NCBI GenBank assembly: GCA_037039685.1
Contig: JAWNGF010000001.1
Span: 62,001 to 126,000, forward strand
Direction of reading: 5' to 3'
Origin: Ceratobasidium sp. AG-K
Taxonomy: Eukaryota; Basidiomycota; Agaricomycetes; Cantharellales; Ceratobasidiaceae
DNA: 64,000 nt
The first letter of the stretch is position 1, and every line of letters begins with the position of its first letter. Made by a program: the position numbers and the translations under genes. The notes beneath the pieces were generated by a model. That model did not search any database, had not been told where the DNA came from, and was given only the letters and a program-made list of their open reading frames with translations. Shown here in pieces: positions 22,964-33,169 of the stretch.

Positions 22964-25896
22964 TCATGTCGCAAAATATGGAACAACGGCGGCATAAAGC
23001 CCCGCATGACAGTGCACGTCCCCTACCAGGTGCTCTGTCGGTAAGACCCACATCTGCCGGCAAACCGAGCAAGATGCCTTGACTACAACATCCTTCAGTG
23101 CCGCGCCGTCCGACGCATTGTGTGACACAACCCAATACTTCCGGCGACCTTCCGAGTGAACACCACTCTGTCGTCGGTCGTGCCAGCAGCTACAAACGCG
23201 AAGGAGGTGAGGCAACTCCTTTCCCAAGGGCCGGCTGGCGAATGGCGAGAAAAGCCACATCAGGGGGCGCGTATTTCTCGCCATATAAATGATGTCAGTG
23301 TGGTTGCAAGCCACTCCGTCGCTGAGCCAAGCGTTCAAGATACTGTCGGAGGTAGGCTGCCCCGTCCCGGCGAGAGAGGTGCTGATACGTGCCACGAGAT
23401 TAACGAGGAATGCGGGCATCAGCTTCTTATTGAGGCAACCAACGAGCGAGTCAAGAGCACCACCACTGCCGTTATCGTGATGCCATTGAAGAGCGTAAGT
23501 AACATCAATAAATAAAACGCGTCACTGTAAATGGAGCCCACTCACGTGTTCATCCACATCTGCATCTCCTTTGTGGCATTGGGAGAATCGAACGGGTGCC
23601 CACAGCATATAAGGGTACCGCACGTAAACTTCGAGCGCATGATGATACCTTGCGCTGGTGCAAGCGTGCGGTTGAAGAACTGGTGGAGCGCGAAGCACAT
23701 TGGTAAAATCCATACGCAGCGGCGACCTAGTACTCACCTCCGGCGGTGCACAGGATGTTGTATGCGAGACTTGATACGCCTTTGCCTCTGAGAGGCCGTG
23801 CGTGATGTACACGACAAGCAGCGCGAACGTGTTATCGTCCCAGGGGCTTTTAATGCGTCAAAGCACGATAAGAAAATGGGTCACCAGGACAAACTATCCC
23901 ACTAACCAGTCTTGCAGGATATCACGCGTTTCGGCGAGCTCCTCAAGCTTCACCGGGTGTATATAACACTAAGTCATGGGCGATTTGTTATTGGTGCCGC
24001 CAGTAAACATAGCATTTCAAGAAACTCACCAACCACCTTTTTGCCTTCCAGCGGCCAGCTACCAACGCGCACAGATGTTTTGCTTGCGGCCAGAACTGGT
24101 CAAGGAAATAAACAATCATCGCCAGACGCGGGGCAGGTTGATCACGTTGTTGAACGGTGAAACGTGGCGCAGGTCGCATGTAGTACTGAATAAGATGTAA
24201 AGGTTCAGAACAGGCCGCTGAGTGGCATAAAGAATATACTAATGAGCGTACATACCGGATAGAGGCCTTGCTCCGCATGCTTCCAACAATAGGCACAGGT
24301 AAAGTCCGCCAATATACGTGTCATTGACGAAGTATCGGCCAAGGTCGAGAAGTTGGTCAACACGATGCATGACCTGCTGCTGTTTGTGTTATACTCTCCC
24401 GGGTGGCAGAAGTAGTCACCGCAGCTTTGGCATAGCACAAGGCATTCTGCAATGGTGAGACCGCACAAGCAGCAATGTGCAGCTGTGACATTCGGCTGCT
24501 CCTGGACCGTCTCGCGCTGCAAGTCATTATTAATGACCTTGTGATTGCCTTAGTTACCGGTAACAAATACTCAATATGTCAACAATAACACCTACCTCGT
24601 ACCACACGTCCGATGTACCGTCGTCAGTCATGGATCTCATTTCAATATCGCTGTCAACAGTCTGCCAATACCGTACAGTTAATACGATCACCATCATACA
24701 CATCGCAGATGTAAGAACTTGCCTCATCCATCGCACGCATAATACGAAGCGAGCACTCCTCGACGTCTACGCGTAAGTGGAAATCGAGACAACTCGTTGT
24801 GTTCCTCAATTTGATCGGACGAGGATCGACATATACAACACCGCCGTACCGTCCGTGCACTTTCGCCGCCGCATCATAAATGAGGCCAAATGTGTCGCTA
24901 CACTTCAAAGAGACACCGACGATGAGGAGAAGGTCGCTTTCCTCAGCGGCCTTTAGAAAGCTTGCACGCAGAGAACCACCGGGTAGCAGCTCGCTGTGCA
25001 GCTGGGATTGAACAGCCGGACGGAGAAAATGTAGTGAGGGGGCGCCGATACGCCGTGTGTTTGCGACACTCTGTGCTATAACAGTGATTTGATTCAAGGT
25101 CGGCATGTGAGCGGCGTGTTATGCAAAGAAAAGGAAACGTAACGAAAGAGCAAAAAGAGATAAGTGCAAGGACAGGAAGGAATACAGAAATAGAATACTG
25201 GCACACGAATGGGTGAGAGGGGAAAATAATCAAGAACAGTGTTGACGAAGACTTCAAACTCACCCGCTTGCGTACATGGAGGGCATGCAACTGTTTGCCC
25301 GGCAAGAAGCATGTCATCGAACTGCATGGCGTCATGCTCATTGATGCCAGGGCAGGTCGGTGTGCTGCACTGCAACCAGCAATTGTCGCCACGTGCCCGC
25401 ATAATCCAGTCGTCGGTGTCAGTCCTGCCTTGCGTCTCCAAACCGTGCCAACATGTCGTAAGACACTGAACGACCCGTTGCTGACCACGGACACGTTCAA
25501 TGAACTGATGCAACGCACTTCGTGGTGCCGTTCGCGCTTGTATCCTCAGGGAAGCCATAAGCTTATTGTACGCTGCAAGCTTTTCCTCGCGCAGGAATTT
25601 AGCTTCGGGGTTGGTGGTCGAGCAATCATCGACTATCGCGCGTAGGGCCATCTGACCATTGAACCTGCCGGAGGAAAGACTCATGGTATCATCAGGATGC
25701 TGTTCGTCACCGCTCGTCAGGTAGGCAAGGTGTCTATTTGTTTCGCTGTTATGCCACTTACCGGCAGACCTGTCGCGACCGACGCACCTGCGCCACATAA
25801 TATCAAGATTTTTTCGGTTTTGGCAATTGCTTCCACGACGTTGCTACATCTGACCTCATGATCAGCAAAAGTGTAAACCTTTGTTCCGCTAGACAT
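22964..25896 (-). CDS. Degenerate sirtuin fused to zinc finger and caspase/CHAT-like domain, copy B (737 aa)
   Basis: Ten exons (25896-25762, 25699-25264, 25075-24723, 24661-24596, 24516-24256, 24185-24030, 23968-23907, 23846-23738, 23679-23546, 23465-22964) total 2,214 nt in frame. Residues about 10-305 follow the SIR2 fold: ILILCGAGASVATGLP, a CxxxxxC...CPPC zinc site, LRPAVQSQLHSE, DLLLIVGVSLK and VVYVDPRP. The usual QN-x-D loop reads TTCWHG, and the HG catalytic histidine position reads ARGDN, so deacetylase or NADase activity is doubtful. An acidic linker leads to the family finger (CCLC, CQSC, FCH, CAYC, residues about 344-412). Then comes LLVVYITHG (His506) and, 46 residues on, LICCG (Cys552), a caspase/CHAT-like spacing. 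The C-terminus carries LPHLLRVCSC as in the paralogues. Intron 3 appears to be GC-AG. It is divergent from the gene at 26106. Confidence 0.65.
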
Positions 25897-26105
25897 GTTG
25901 AAATAAAGGATCGTAGCACGAGCGATAGCGAACAGAACTGAGTACAATGTCGATCACGGTGTTGCGAAGTATTGTTGGCCGCACAGTTTGTTATGAATGA
26001 CGATTGCCATACGGTCATGTGACTCAGGGCTACCTCGTGTTACGCTAACTTACTTTCGCGCCACCCACCACGTTCGTCCCTATAGCACCCGTAAACTAGG
26101 CAAAA

Positions 26106-26791
26106 ATGCAAAGGCAGATTGGTCAGCCACGCGTAAACGGCAACATGTCGTCCAAGGCCCAAGCATTGGCGAGCAGACAAACAATGCAGGAACGTCCAAC
26201 CGGACAACAGGTAAATATCGGGTTCTAGACGATCTTGCATTATCCTAGTGTTGACAATACCTTTGATACCCGTCGCCCAATTTTCAGCATCCACTTGCCA
26301 TGCCACAACCAGGTAGCAACATGTCGCAGAAGGCACGAGCGGCAGCAGCGGCGGCCGGTGCAGCTGTGCCGACCGAAAGGCTGGATAATACGAGGGGTGA
26401 GGGCGCAAACAACAAGGTAAACCCAAAGCTTGCACTCTCCTTTTGCACGGTGTTATTGACAGCGTCACTGAACGCTTTCAACATGCAGAGTCGTATTGGT
26501 TTGCCAAAGCTCGGCGGCAATATCTCTCAGAAGGCGCAAGCGCTGTCCGAGGCCGCCCGGAAGGACAACCGATCAAAAAAGCAGGTGCCACATCCAACGA
26601 CATGTGGGCTCGCGCCTTTTGTTGACCGTGAGTGTTATCCACAGCTTGCCCTTTGTGTGTTGGTTCGATGACCTGAACATTGTCATTTCCAGTCGATATC
26701 GACGAGTCGGACAGCGAGCTCATTGGTATGTCATAATGCTTGAATCAAACGCATTTTCAAACTCATGTCCAACATCTAAGCTGCAAAGTAG
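26106..26791 (+). CDS. Small protein built of exon-encoded repeats, 138 aa
   Basis: Five exons (26106-26210, 26288-26416, 26489-26627, 26693-26725, 26781-26791) close at 139 codons. Each of the first three exons opens with one diverged copy of the same motif: IGQPRVNGNMSSKAQAL, LAMPQPGSNMSQKARAA and RIGLPKLGGNISQKAQAL. The fourth exon is acidic (DIDESDSEL). The protein is small, basic/Ala-rich and probably disordered, with an acidic tail. I know no matching family. Its start lies 210 bp from the divergent start of the sirtuin-like fusion gene, so the two may be co-expressed. Confidence 0.55.
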
Positions 26792-27101
26792 ATCAGAATT
26801 TGTACGTGCTGCATCGGGACTGCTTCTGCGGCATAATTGTAGCTGTGTGCTCTAATCTAGTAACAGATTGATTGTACACCATCAATTGTATAATTACGAA
26901 GTTGTTTGTGCATTGGCACGTTTGGCTGTGATTGAGTTCACTTGATTGTGTTGACCAGTTAAGGGGCGTATCTTCAACGTGAGGGATAGGGCAATGAAGC
27001 GAAGGGATTAGATTACTTTTGTCAGTTGAGCGGGTTCTGGGTGCCCGAAGGTGACGCAACGAGCACACAGACATACATCGTGTCTCTGTGTCACAGCTCG
27101 A
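26792..27101. other. Short intergenic region
   Basis: This lies between convergent gene ends. I see nothing else in it. Confidence 0.4.
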
Positions 27102-28952
27102 TCATTCATCTAGCAAAATATGATAGATAGGAGCGTTTATTTGGCACAAAGGCAATGTACGACATGTGGGAAGCGCAACGAAAAAAAAACGTAATGATGA
27201 CATCTTGTCAATTGCCGGTTTCGCGCAATTGCTGGGCTTGTTGACCTGCGATCGTCCATGGCGTATCGTGCAACGGGCGTGTGCTTTGCTCCTCGGCACT
27301 ACGTCGGGCGGGCTATGTCCGATGTCACTCGTACTGCATGAGAATGGCATAACTCCTGTAGCGCTCACCGAATACTTGATACAAACCATTCTCGATTCGT
27401 CAAACGAGAACGCTCCCATATCCCGGTCCCACGGCTCCTGCATAACTGTTGTCCCGTGCGCGTGAAGTAAAGTACGCCGGTCCATGAAAATAGCAACGTG
27501 GAGTTCCAGGCCGCAACAAGACGAGCGATAGAATCCAAACTTCTCATTGAACGAAGTTCCCGCCCACCTTGAATCCCATCGCCCAACTTTATCCCAGCAG
27601 CCGCAAATCGAAGGGACCATGGGCAAATCGAAGCCATACGGTCGACTCGTATGAGGCGCGTGCTCGAGCTTATAAACCTTGAGCGGTTCGCTGAGCCAGC
27701 TAGCGCGCTCCATGACAATGAACCCTGTATGTGCGCGCGCCTCTGGTGATTTTGCCCAAGTACGAAGCAGTGAGCCCTTGAGTGCTGCTGTGAAGTAATA
27801 TAGGTGAATAAAGAGCTCGGGGAGGATACAGATGATGTCGGGCGGCAAGACAGCAGGTACAGATGGCATGACAATTGAGTGCCAAGGACGACTACATAGC
27901 AAGATGTCACAGTGGTAATGTGGTAGTGAGGCTATCGAACGCACCAGTTCAAAGTATCGAATATCTTCATCAAAGCGCTGTTGCGAAAGAGGTTAACAGC
28001 GCAGCTGATCATGAACATACGCGCTGTCACAGCATCTTTTGCGAGGTGGGTGAGCGCCTTGACATGATATCTAATAAACTTGTCTTCAGATGTACGGGAT
28101 GCACCCCCTTTGTCCTTGTCTGTCGATATCCACCAACCACCACAAGGGTCGCTCTCGGTGAGGAAAAACAATGCCAAATGGTATGGTGCATCGGGAAGGA
28201 GTCTTAAACCGAATTAGGACAGTTGCATTGCGAGATCAAATCACTTACTGTTTATGTATAATGTCCGCCTCCGACATTTGCACTTCGTCACCGATCTTCC
28301 TCACGTATGTGACGATGTTGATCTCAAATACGGAAAGAGCTGCGCACAGTTGAGAGACCAACGCGTCGGCAAGCGTCTGTTGGACGCCAAGATGGAAAAC
28401 GACGAGTACCAGAGATGACTTGACCGACAAGCGTCGTGTCATTTGCGAACCACGATTAATAATGTACTGCGAGCAAAGTTAATACAAAGCCTAACGCGAT
28501 GCACAAAAGTTCTTTACGAACGTCTGGCATGGCCTGCACATCTTGGGACAAACATTCTGGGCACCGAAAGATACTTCGCCTGTCGTGCACCATTGTCGCG
28601 GGAATGGTGATGCACGCTTCAGTGGCCGTAAGGTCATCCTTGTGCTCGCCCATTACATCATAGCAGAAGCCACGATGACACGATGAGCAGTCAATAATAC
28701 AGCCACCGTCATCGCAGTAGAAACAATACTACATGAAAGAGTGTTAGTCCTTCGTGCACTGCGAATTCAGATGGTATCAGTAGCTCAATGAGAGAGATTG
28801 GAACACTCATACCGTCACAAGGAAGAGAGATACGGTGCGAATATTATTGGACTGGGGCAAAGTTAAACGTGTAACATACCCGGTCTTTTGCACGGTTGAA
28901 CGTAATACGAATCTTTTGCTCTGCAGAGATGCGACTTTGAGTTTGGCGACAT
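27102..28952 (-). CDS. Zinc-finger + caspase/CHAT-like protein, copy C
   Basis: Read from about ATG 28952 (MSPNSKSHLC), this is the third member of the finger/caspase-like family. The finger exon at about 28707-28490 has YCFYCDDGG, CSSCHRGFC, EAC and FRCPECLS. Then come the strand SSLVLVVFHLGVQQTLAD (about 28420-28370), the ALFFLTESDPCGGWW strand and, 48 residues on, MFMISCAVN. The C-terminal exon (to the stop at 27102) has PYGFDLPMVPSICGCW and SSCCGLELHVA, the same signature as the 2001 gene. The position of the His of the presumed HG motif is Cys here, so activity is doubtful while the nucleophile-position Cys is kept. Intron borders around 28000-28250 and 28700-28880 were not all resolved, so the exact protein length is not given. 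Confidence 0.5.
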
Positions 28953-29248
28953 TGCCACGGCAACTAACTTACGTGAGTGATCTGCCATCGTTGCGCTGTC
29001 GTTGTCTGCACGAGCAGCGAGCATTTGCTTGCTTTTATTTGTTCGTGACAGGCAGCGCCAAACACGCGAATTTGCTCGATTTTGGGTGCTACAATATCAC
29101 TGTTTTGTGCGACAGGGTTCATGGAACATGTATGAACAATGATAATTTGTGCGCTGCTGTGCGCCGTAGCGAAAGGTACATATATAAATCGTAAAAATAA
29201 AAACAAAAACATACACCACAAAACAAAAGGCAATCATAGCAGGGCTGC
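28953..29248. other. Intergenic region
   Basis: Short spacer between two genes on the same strand. An A-rich stretch lies at about 29190-29220. No other feature seen. Confidence 0.4.
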
Positions 29249-31810
29249 TCAGTCAACGCGTCTTTGCCACGCAGGCCGTGCACTACGTGTCGCAAGGTCT
29301 GTGTCAGCCATGCGCGCACAAAGCTTGTCGTCCTCGGGCGTCGGCCAAGCGGCGCGACTTGGCGACAAATCCCGGCCTTCGCGGATACCCCCCGACGCGA
29401 TCGCCACTCGCGGTTGCATCGAAGCCCGCGACGCCTCACGCGGCTGATCGCGCGGCAGCTGTGCGGTGTCCATTTGATCAGCATGTGCATCCACACTCGG
29501 CACAGATCCATGAGCGGGAGCGGAGGCAGAAGCACCGGCAGAAGTGGCGGCCGCGACAGTGGGCGAAACAGGCGTCGCGGAGAGCATGTCGGCGTCAATG
29601 ACGACTCGCGGCGGTGTATCCGGGATGACAACTACACCACCCGCCCGCGGCACATCTTCGGTGCTGGCGCCAGCCAGTAGACGCTGGACACTTGCGACGA
29701 GCGCCCAACCATCATCGAGCACACGGCGCGCGTCGCCAACGACTTGTGCAGCATGTGCACGAAGGACTGTGATTTGTATGAGACATTAGGGCGTTCCTGT
29801 GTGTGTTGTGCTTGGTACGGGCAAGGACTTACCTATCGCCGTGGGGGGGGCAGCAGCATATGCCTCAGCAGACGCCTCAGCAGGAGCCGCAGCCAGTGCC
29901 ACTGATGGTGGTGGCACGCCGGTCGGCAAACCTGACGATGCCGCGGGCGGTGTGGCGGGGACATCCTGTGGTGCGCTTGCCGAAGACGACGCAACTGGTG
30001 TACCAGCACCGGTTGTCCCGGCGACAACTTTGTTACCGCGAACCTTGCGTCAGCTTCACGGTCCGAACGCCATAATTCAAAGCTGCCTACCTCCCTCGTC
30101 GCGACTGCTCATGCTCATGTCGGCTTCGTAGCCTTCACCAGCAGCTGAGTCGTTTGCGCCATCAGCGGTCGACTGTGATGGCATCATGCGCGGAATCTAC
30201 ATTTCAGTGCTATACGTTATACCAACAACATATGTACGCGATGGTAACTCACCTGCGTCAGCGGCCATGGACTTTGATTGTCCGTCTCTTCTTCCGCCGC
30301 AGAGACCTCTGTGTCTTCGCCTGGTGGGGTTGATGTGTTCAACGCACCATCCACCCCAGTGGCATCATCACCGCCCACCGCCTCACCCAAGCCCACGGCA
30401 ACATCGTCGGCGGCAAGTGTCGGATTGCGAACGACACGAATTGTGCATGCACGCCGCTCCTGCCAATCATGGGGAACCACCGACGGTGGCACGACGGTGG
30501 AAGTGTTGGCTGTGGTGTCAGGTGGCGAAGAACCCGTTGGCGATCGACGCTCTGGCGCCGGGCCCGGGTCTTGTGTCGTTGCGTCAGCATCGTCGCCGTC
30601 GCGCAGAGTCTCGGACTGCTGACCTGTCTTACCAGCCGACACCACAGACCTCTTGGACGGCCGTGGCAATGACGCTGGCAGTCGTGCTTGGGCAGTCGAG
30701 GGTGCTGGCAAAGCTCGGTTCAATTGTGCAGCCCTTGTTGACGAAGAGCTTGGCCCCGCAGCAGATGATGCCATGGTGGATGCCGGTACGACCCGGCGCT
30801 TCTTCGGAGGTCGTCCGCCGTCCACGACATCGTTCCTCGCGGCTGCACTCCTACCGGCAGATTTCCTCACGCGCGCATGACGCGCAGAGCTATCCTCCTT
30901 CGCGTTCGATTGCCCCTCGTCGCCAACTGTGCTGACCCGCGCTTTCCCCTTGCCCTTCGTCGCAGGTTTCGTCACAGACCGCTCGTTGTCGGCGCTCCCA
31001 CCCGTCCCTTGTCTCGCCGGCGCCTTCCCTTTCGACTTTTTCTTCAATTTGCTCGAAGTGGCTTGCGTATCGGTGTCGACTTCGTCGCCTGCACCGTCCG
31101 ACGGCTCTTCCTCGGTGTTGCTTGCCAGAAGGTGACGTTGCAGAACGTGGTTCCAGTCGCGCACGAGGTGCCACCATTTCGGCTTTGGTAGCGAAGGGTC
31201 GACCATTGTAAAACCTGCTGGCTGCCCCCCGTGGTGCGCGCTCCAGTCCTGAACAACAACCCGCCAGGTGTTTGCATACTCGTCCACAGGGTTTTGCATG
31301 ACATATGCATAGTTGTTTCTCGTATGTACCCAGAGTATGGACTCTGTGCTATAAAAGGAGGGATTGTAATGAATCGCGCGGAGGTGTAACAATGAAACTT
31401 ACCCATCGCGCCACGACGAGTCCGCCTCAAGAAACATCCCAGTGATACCCGTAATGATCATGCACTCGTAATGCATATCACCAAAGTCATCAAGATCCCA
31501 GAAGCCGCCTTGCATGTGATTACGGGACTCGCCGCGCAGGGACGCGACAAGACCTTCCATGCGAACGTCACGCCAAAACTCGTCTGTCAAATCATTGTAC
31601 AACGGCTTGACGTACTTGCCCTTCTTGTAGAACTTAAACCAGGTAATCGTCCGAACGCGAGCTATCATTAGGGTGGGTACTTTGTTATTGTGATTTATAT
31701 GGTTAATGATATCACTTACATAGCCCATCTTGGAGGGGTGGCGCGTTCATCTCTGGCACCAAATCCGTACTCTCAGGAAAGACTTGAAACCTTTTGAGAT
31801 CATGCGACAT
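29249..31810 (-). CDS. Unknown protein: N-terminal globular domain plus long disordered basic/Ser-Pro region
   Basis: Exons 31810-31720, 31661-31403 and 31348-30253 are in phase; smaller exons follow near 30196-30090, 30030-29832 and 29766-29249. Residues about 30-190 look folded: RVRTITWFKFYKKGKY, EGLVASLRGE, then ILWVHTRNNYAYVMQNP and EYANTWRVVVQDW. The remainder is low complexity, rich in Lys, Ser, Pro and Thr with likely nuclear localisation patches (KLKKKSKGK, PPKKRR). I do not recognise the family. The gene at 32105, divergent with about 295 bp between starts, encodes a diverged version of the same N-terminal domain. The C-terminal exon boundaries are less certain than the first three. 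Confidence 0.55.
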
Positions 31811-32104
31811 CTTGATAGCGAAAAACAACAAAGAAATGCAGGGATGTTGGTGATGGAGGGCAGGAGATTGCTTACCAGGCACGTGATGCGTCTGTACAAG
31901 TCATGTGATCTGACGCGCGTGTTTGGCAGCCCTGTGCCTTATTGTTGCTCACTCTTCTCTTGTTTTCCTCTATCGATAGTCGTCTTGCAACTGTATAGTA
32001 TACATTCCCGAACTGTAAATTCATGTAAGATATTCATTGTAGTGAGGATTGTGTGGTGTTAACTTAATTTGTCGACCCACCTTTAAATATTAGCTCAGAC
32101 AGCA

Positions 32105-33024
32105 ATGGATGCAGAGCACGCGCCACTTGGTACAAGCCGTCAGTCAGCAGATATAGAGACGACTCTCCTGCAGGAGGAACAACTTCTTCTCGGGCCAGCC
32201 GATCGTAGGTGTGCAGGTATCTGCCGTTGGATGTCTAACATTGACATTATGGCAGGCTTCACGCGTGTACTTACCCTCTTTGAGTTTCGGCGTGAGGGTG
32301 TACCTGTTGTGCTCAACGAAGACATGGTTTTGCAGCGCCGATTTGATGGCCTTGAGGTCATAGGCGTTGTTGGAACAATCTTCGGCAAGGAGGGTTTGTT
32401 CGCCCAGTGTGGATGGTTTGGCAATCATGACCTCGACTGGTTTTGGTGCCGTATTGACGGTATCCGTTCAATTGAAGCGCGAAGCGACCTTCGATTCCGC
32501 GGTGGGTTAGTAAATTAATTCTTTCTCATTCTGTCGTTGTGCAATCAGTGAATTCACAGTTTTTCGTATGTTCTCATGATAATAGCGAGCTGTGTGTTTG
32601 GCTTGACACACCCCATGGCGACTATGCAATGCTGCTGCCGCACACCAACTTCATCAACATGTGGGAAGAGTCGCTTCATGCACTCGGTCAGTACGGACAT
32701 TCTGCGAAGTCACACCAGTGGCCACCATCTGGGGTCCGTCCGCCATGGTGGGACGATCACTGGCGCAATAGTTGGCCGTTCGATCGGTCGATCAGGGATG
32801 CCTTAACGCCGATGGACATTGACACGTCTGCGGGGCAAGGTGGTGTGGCAGAGGGAACGGGCAGTAATACGACAGGACACGCGTGGCAACGCCTTGGTTC
32901 ACGTGGCGACACCCGAAACCCAGGTGAACCGCGTGCGCACTTACATCAACGCGACCCATGGATTATCACACCCGACACTGGGCTTTTGCCAACGTTGGGC
33001 GAGCATGACTTTCAAACACAATGA
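32105..33024 (+). CDS. Unknown protein, 290 aa, diverged paralogue of the divergent neighbour
   Basis: Two exons (32105-32501, 32549-33024) give 291 codons in frame. The region RVLTLFEFRREGVPVVLNED, EVIGVVG and ELCVWLDTPHGDYAMLLP, followed by FINMWEESLH, lines up with RVRTITWFKFYKKGKY, EGLVASLR and ILWVHTRNNYAYVMQNP with EYANTWRVVV in the minus-strand gene. The order and spacing agree, so I infer a shared Trp-rich domain. It lacks the long disordered tail; the short C-terminus is polar. No catalytic motif is visible. Function unknown. Confidence 0.55.
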
Positions 33025-33169
33025 AGCATTGTTGGTGTTTTTTTTTTGGTTTTCTTTTTTAATCATGTAATCATATATGTTGGGAATTGGATCGATGCGA
33101 CATGCTTGTTGAGCTTGTGGCAGTAGGTTGAGCAGGAGCCCAAAAGCATCATGTGATATAAATGTTTCA

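Noticed and set aside
22964..25896. Active class I sirtuin deacetylase
   Set aside because: The catalytic His position reads Arg and the QN-x-D motif is replaced, although the fold landmarks remain.
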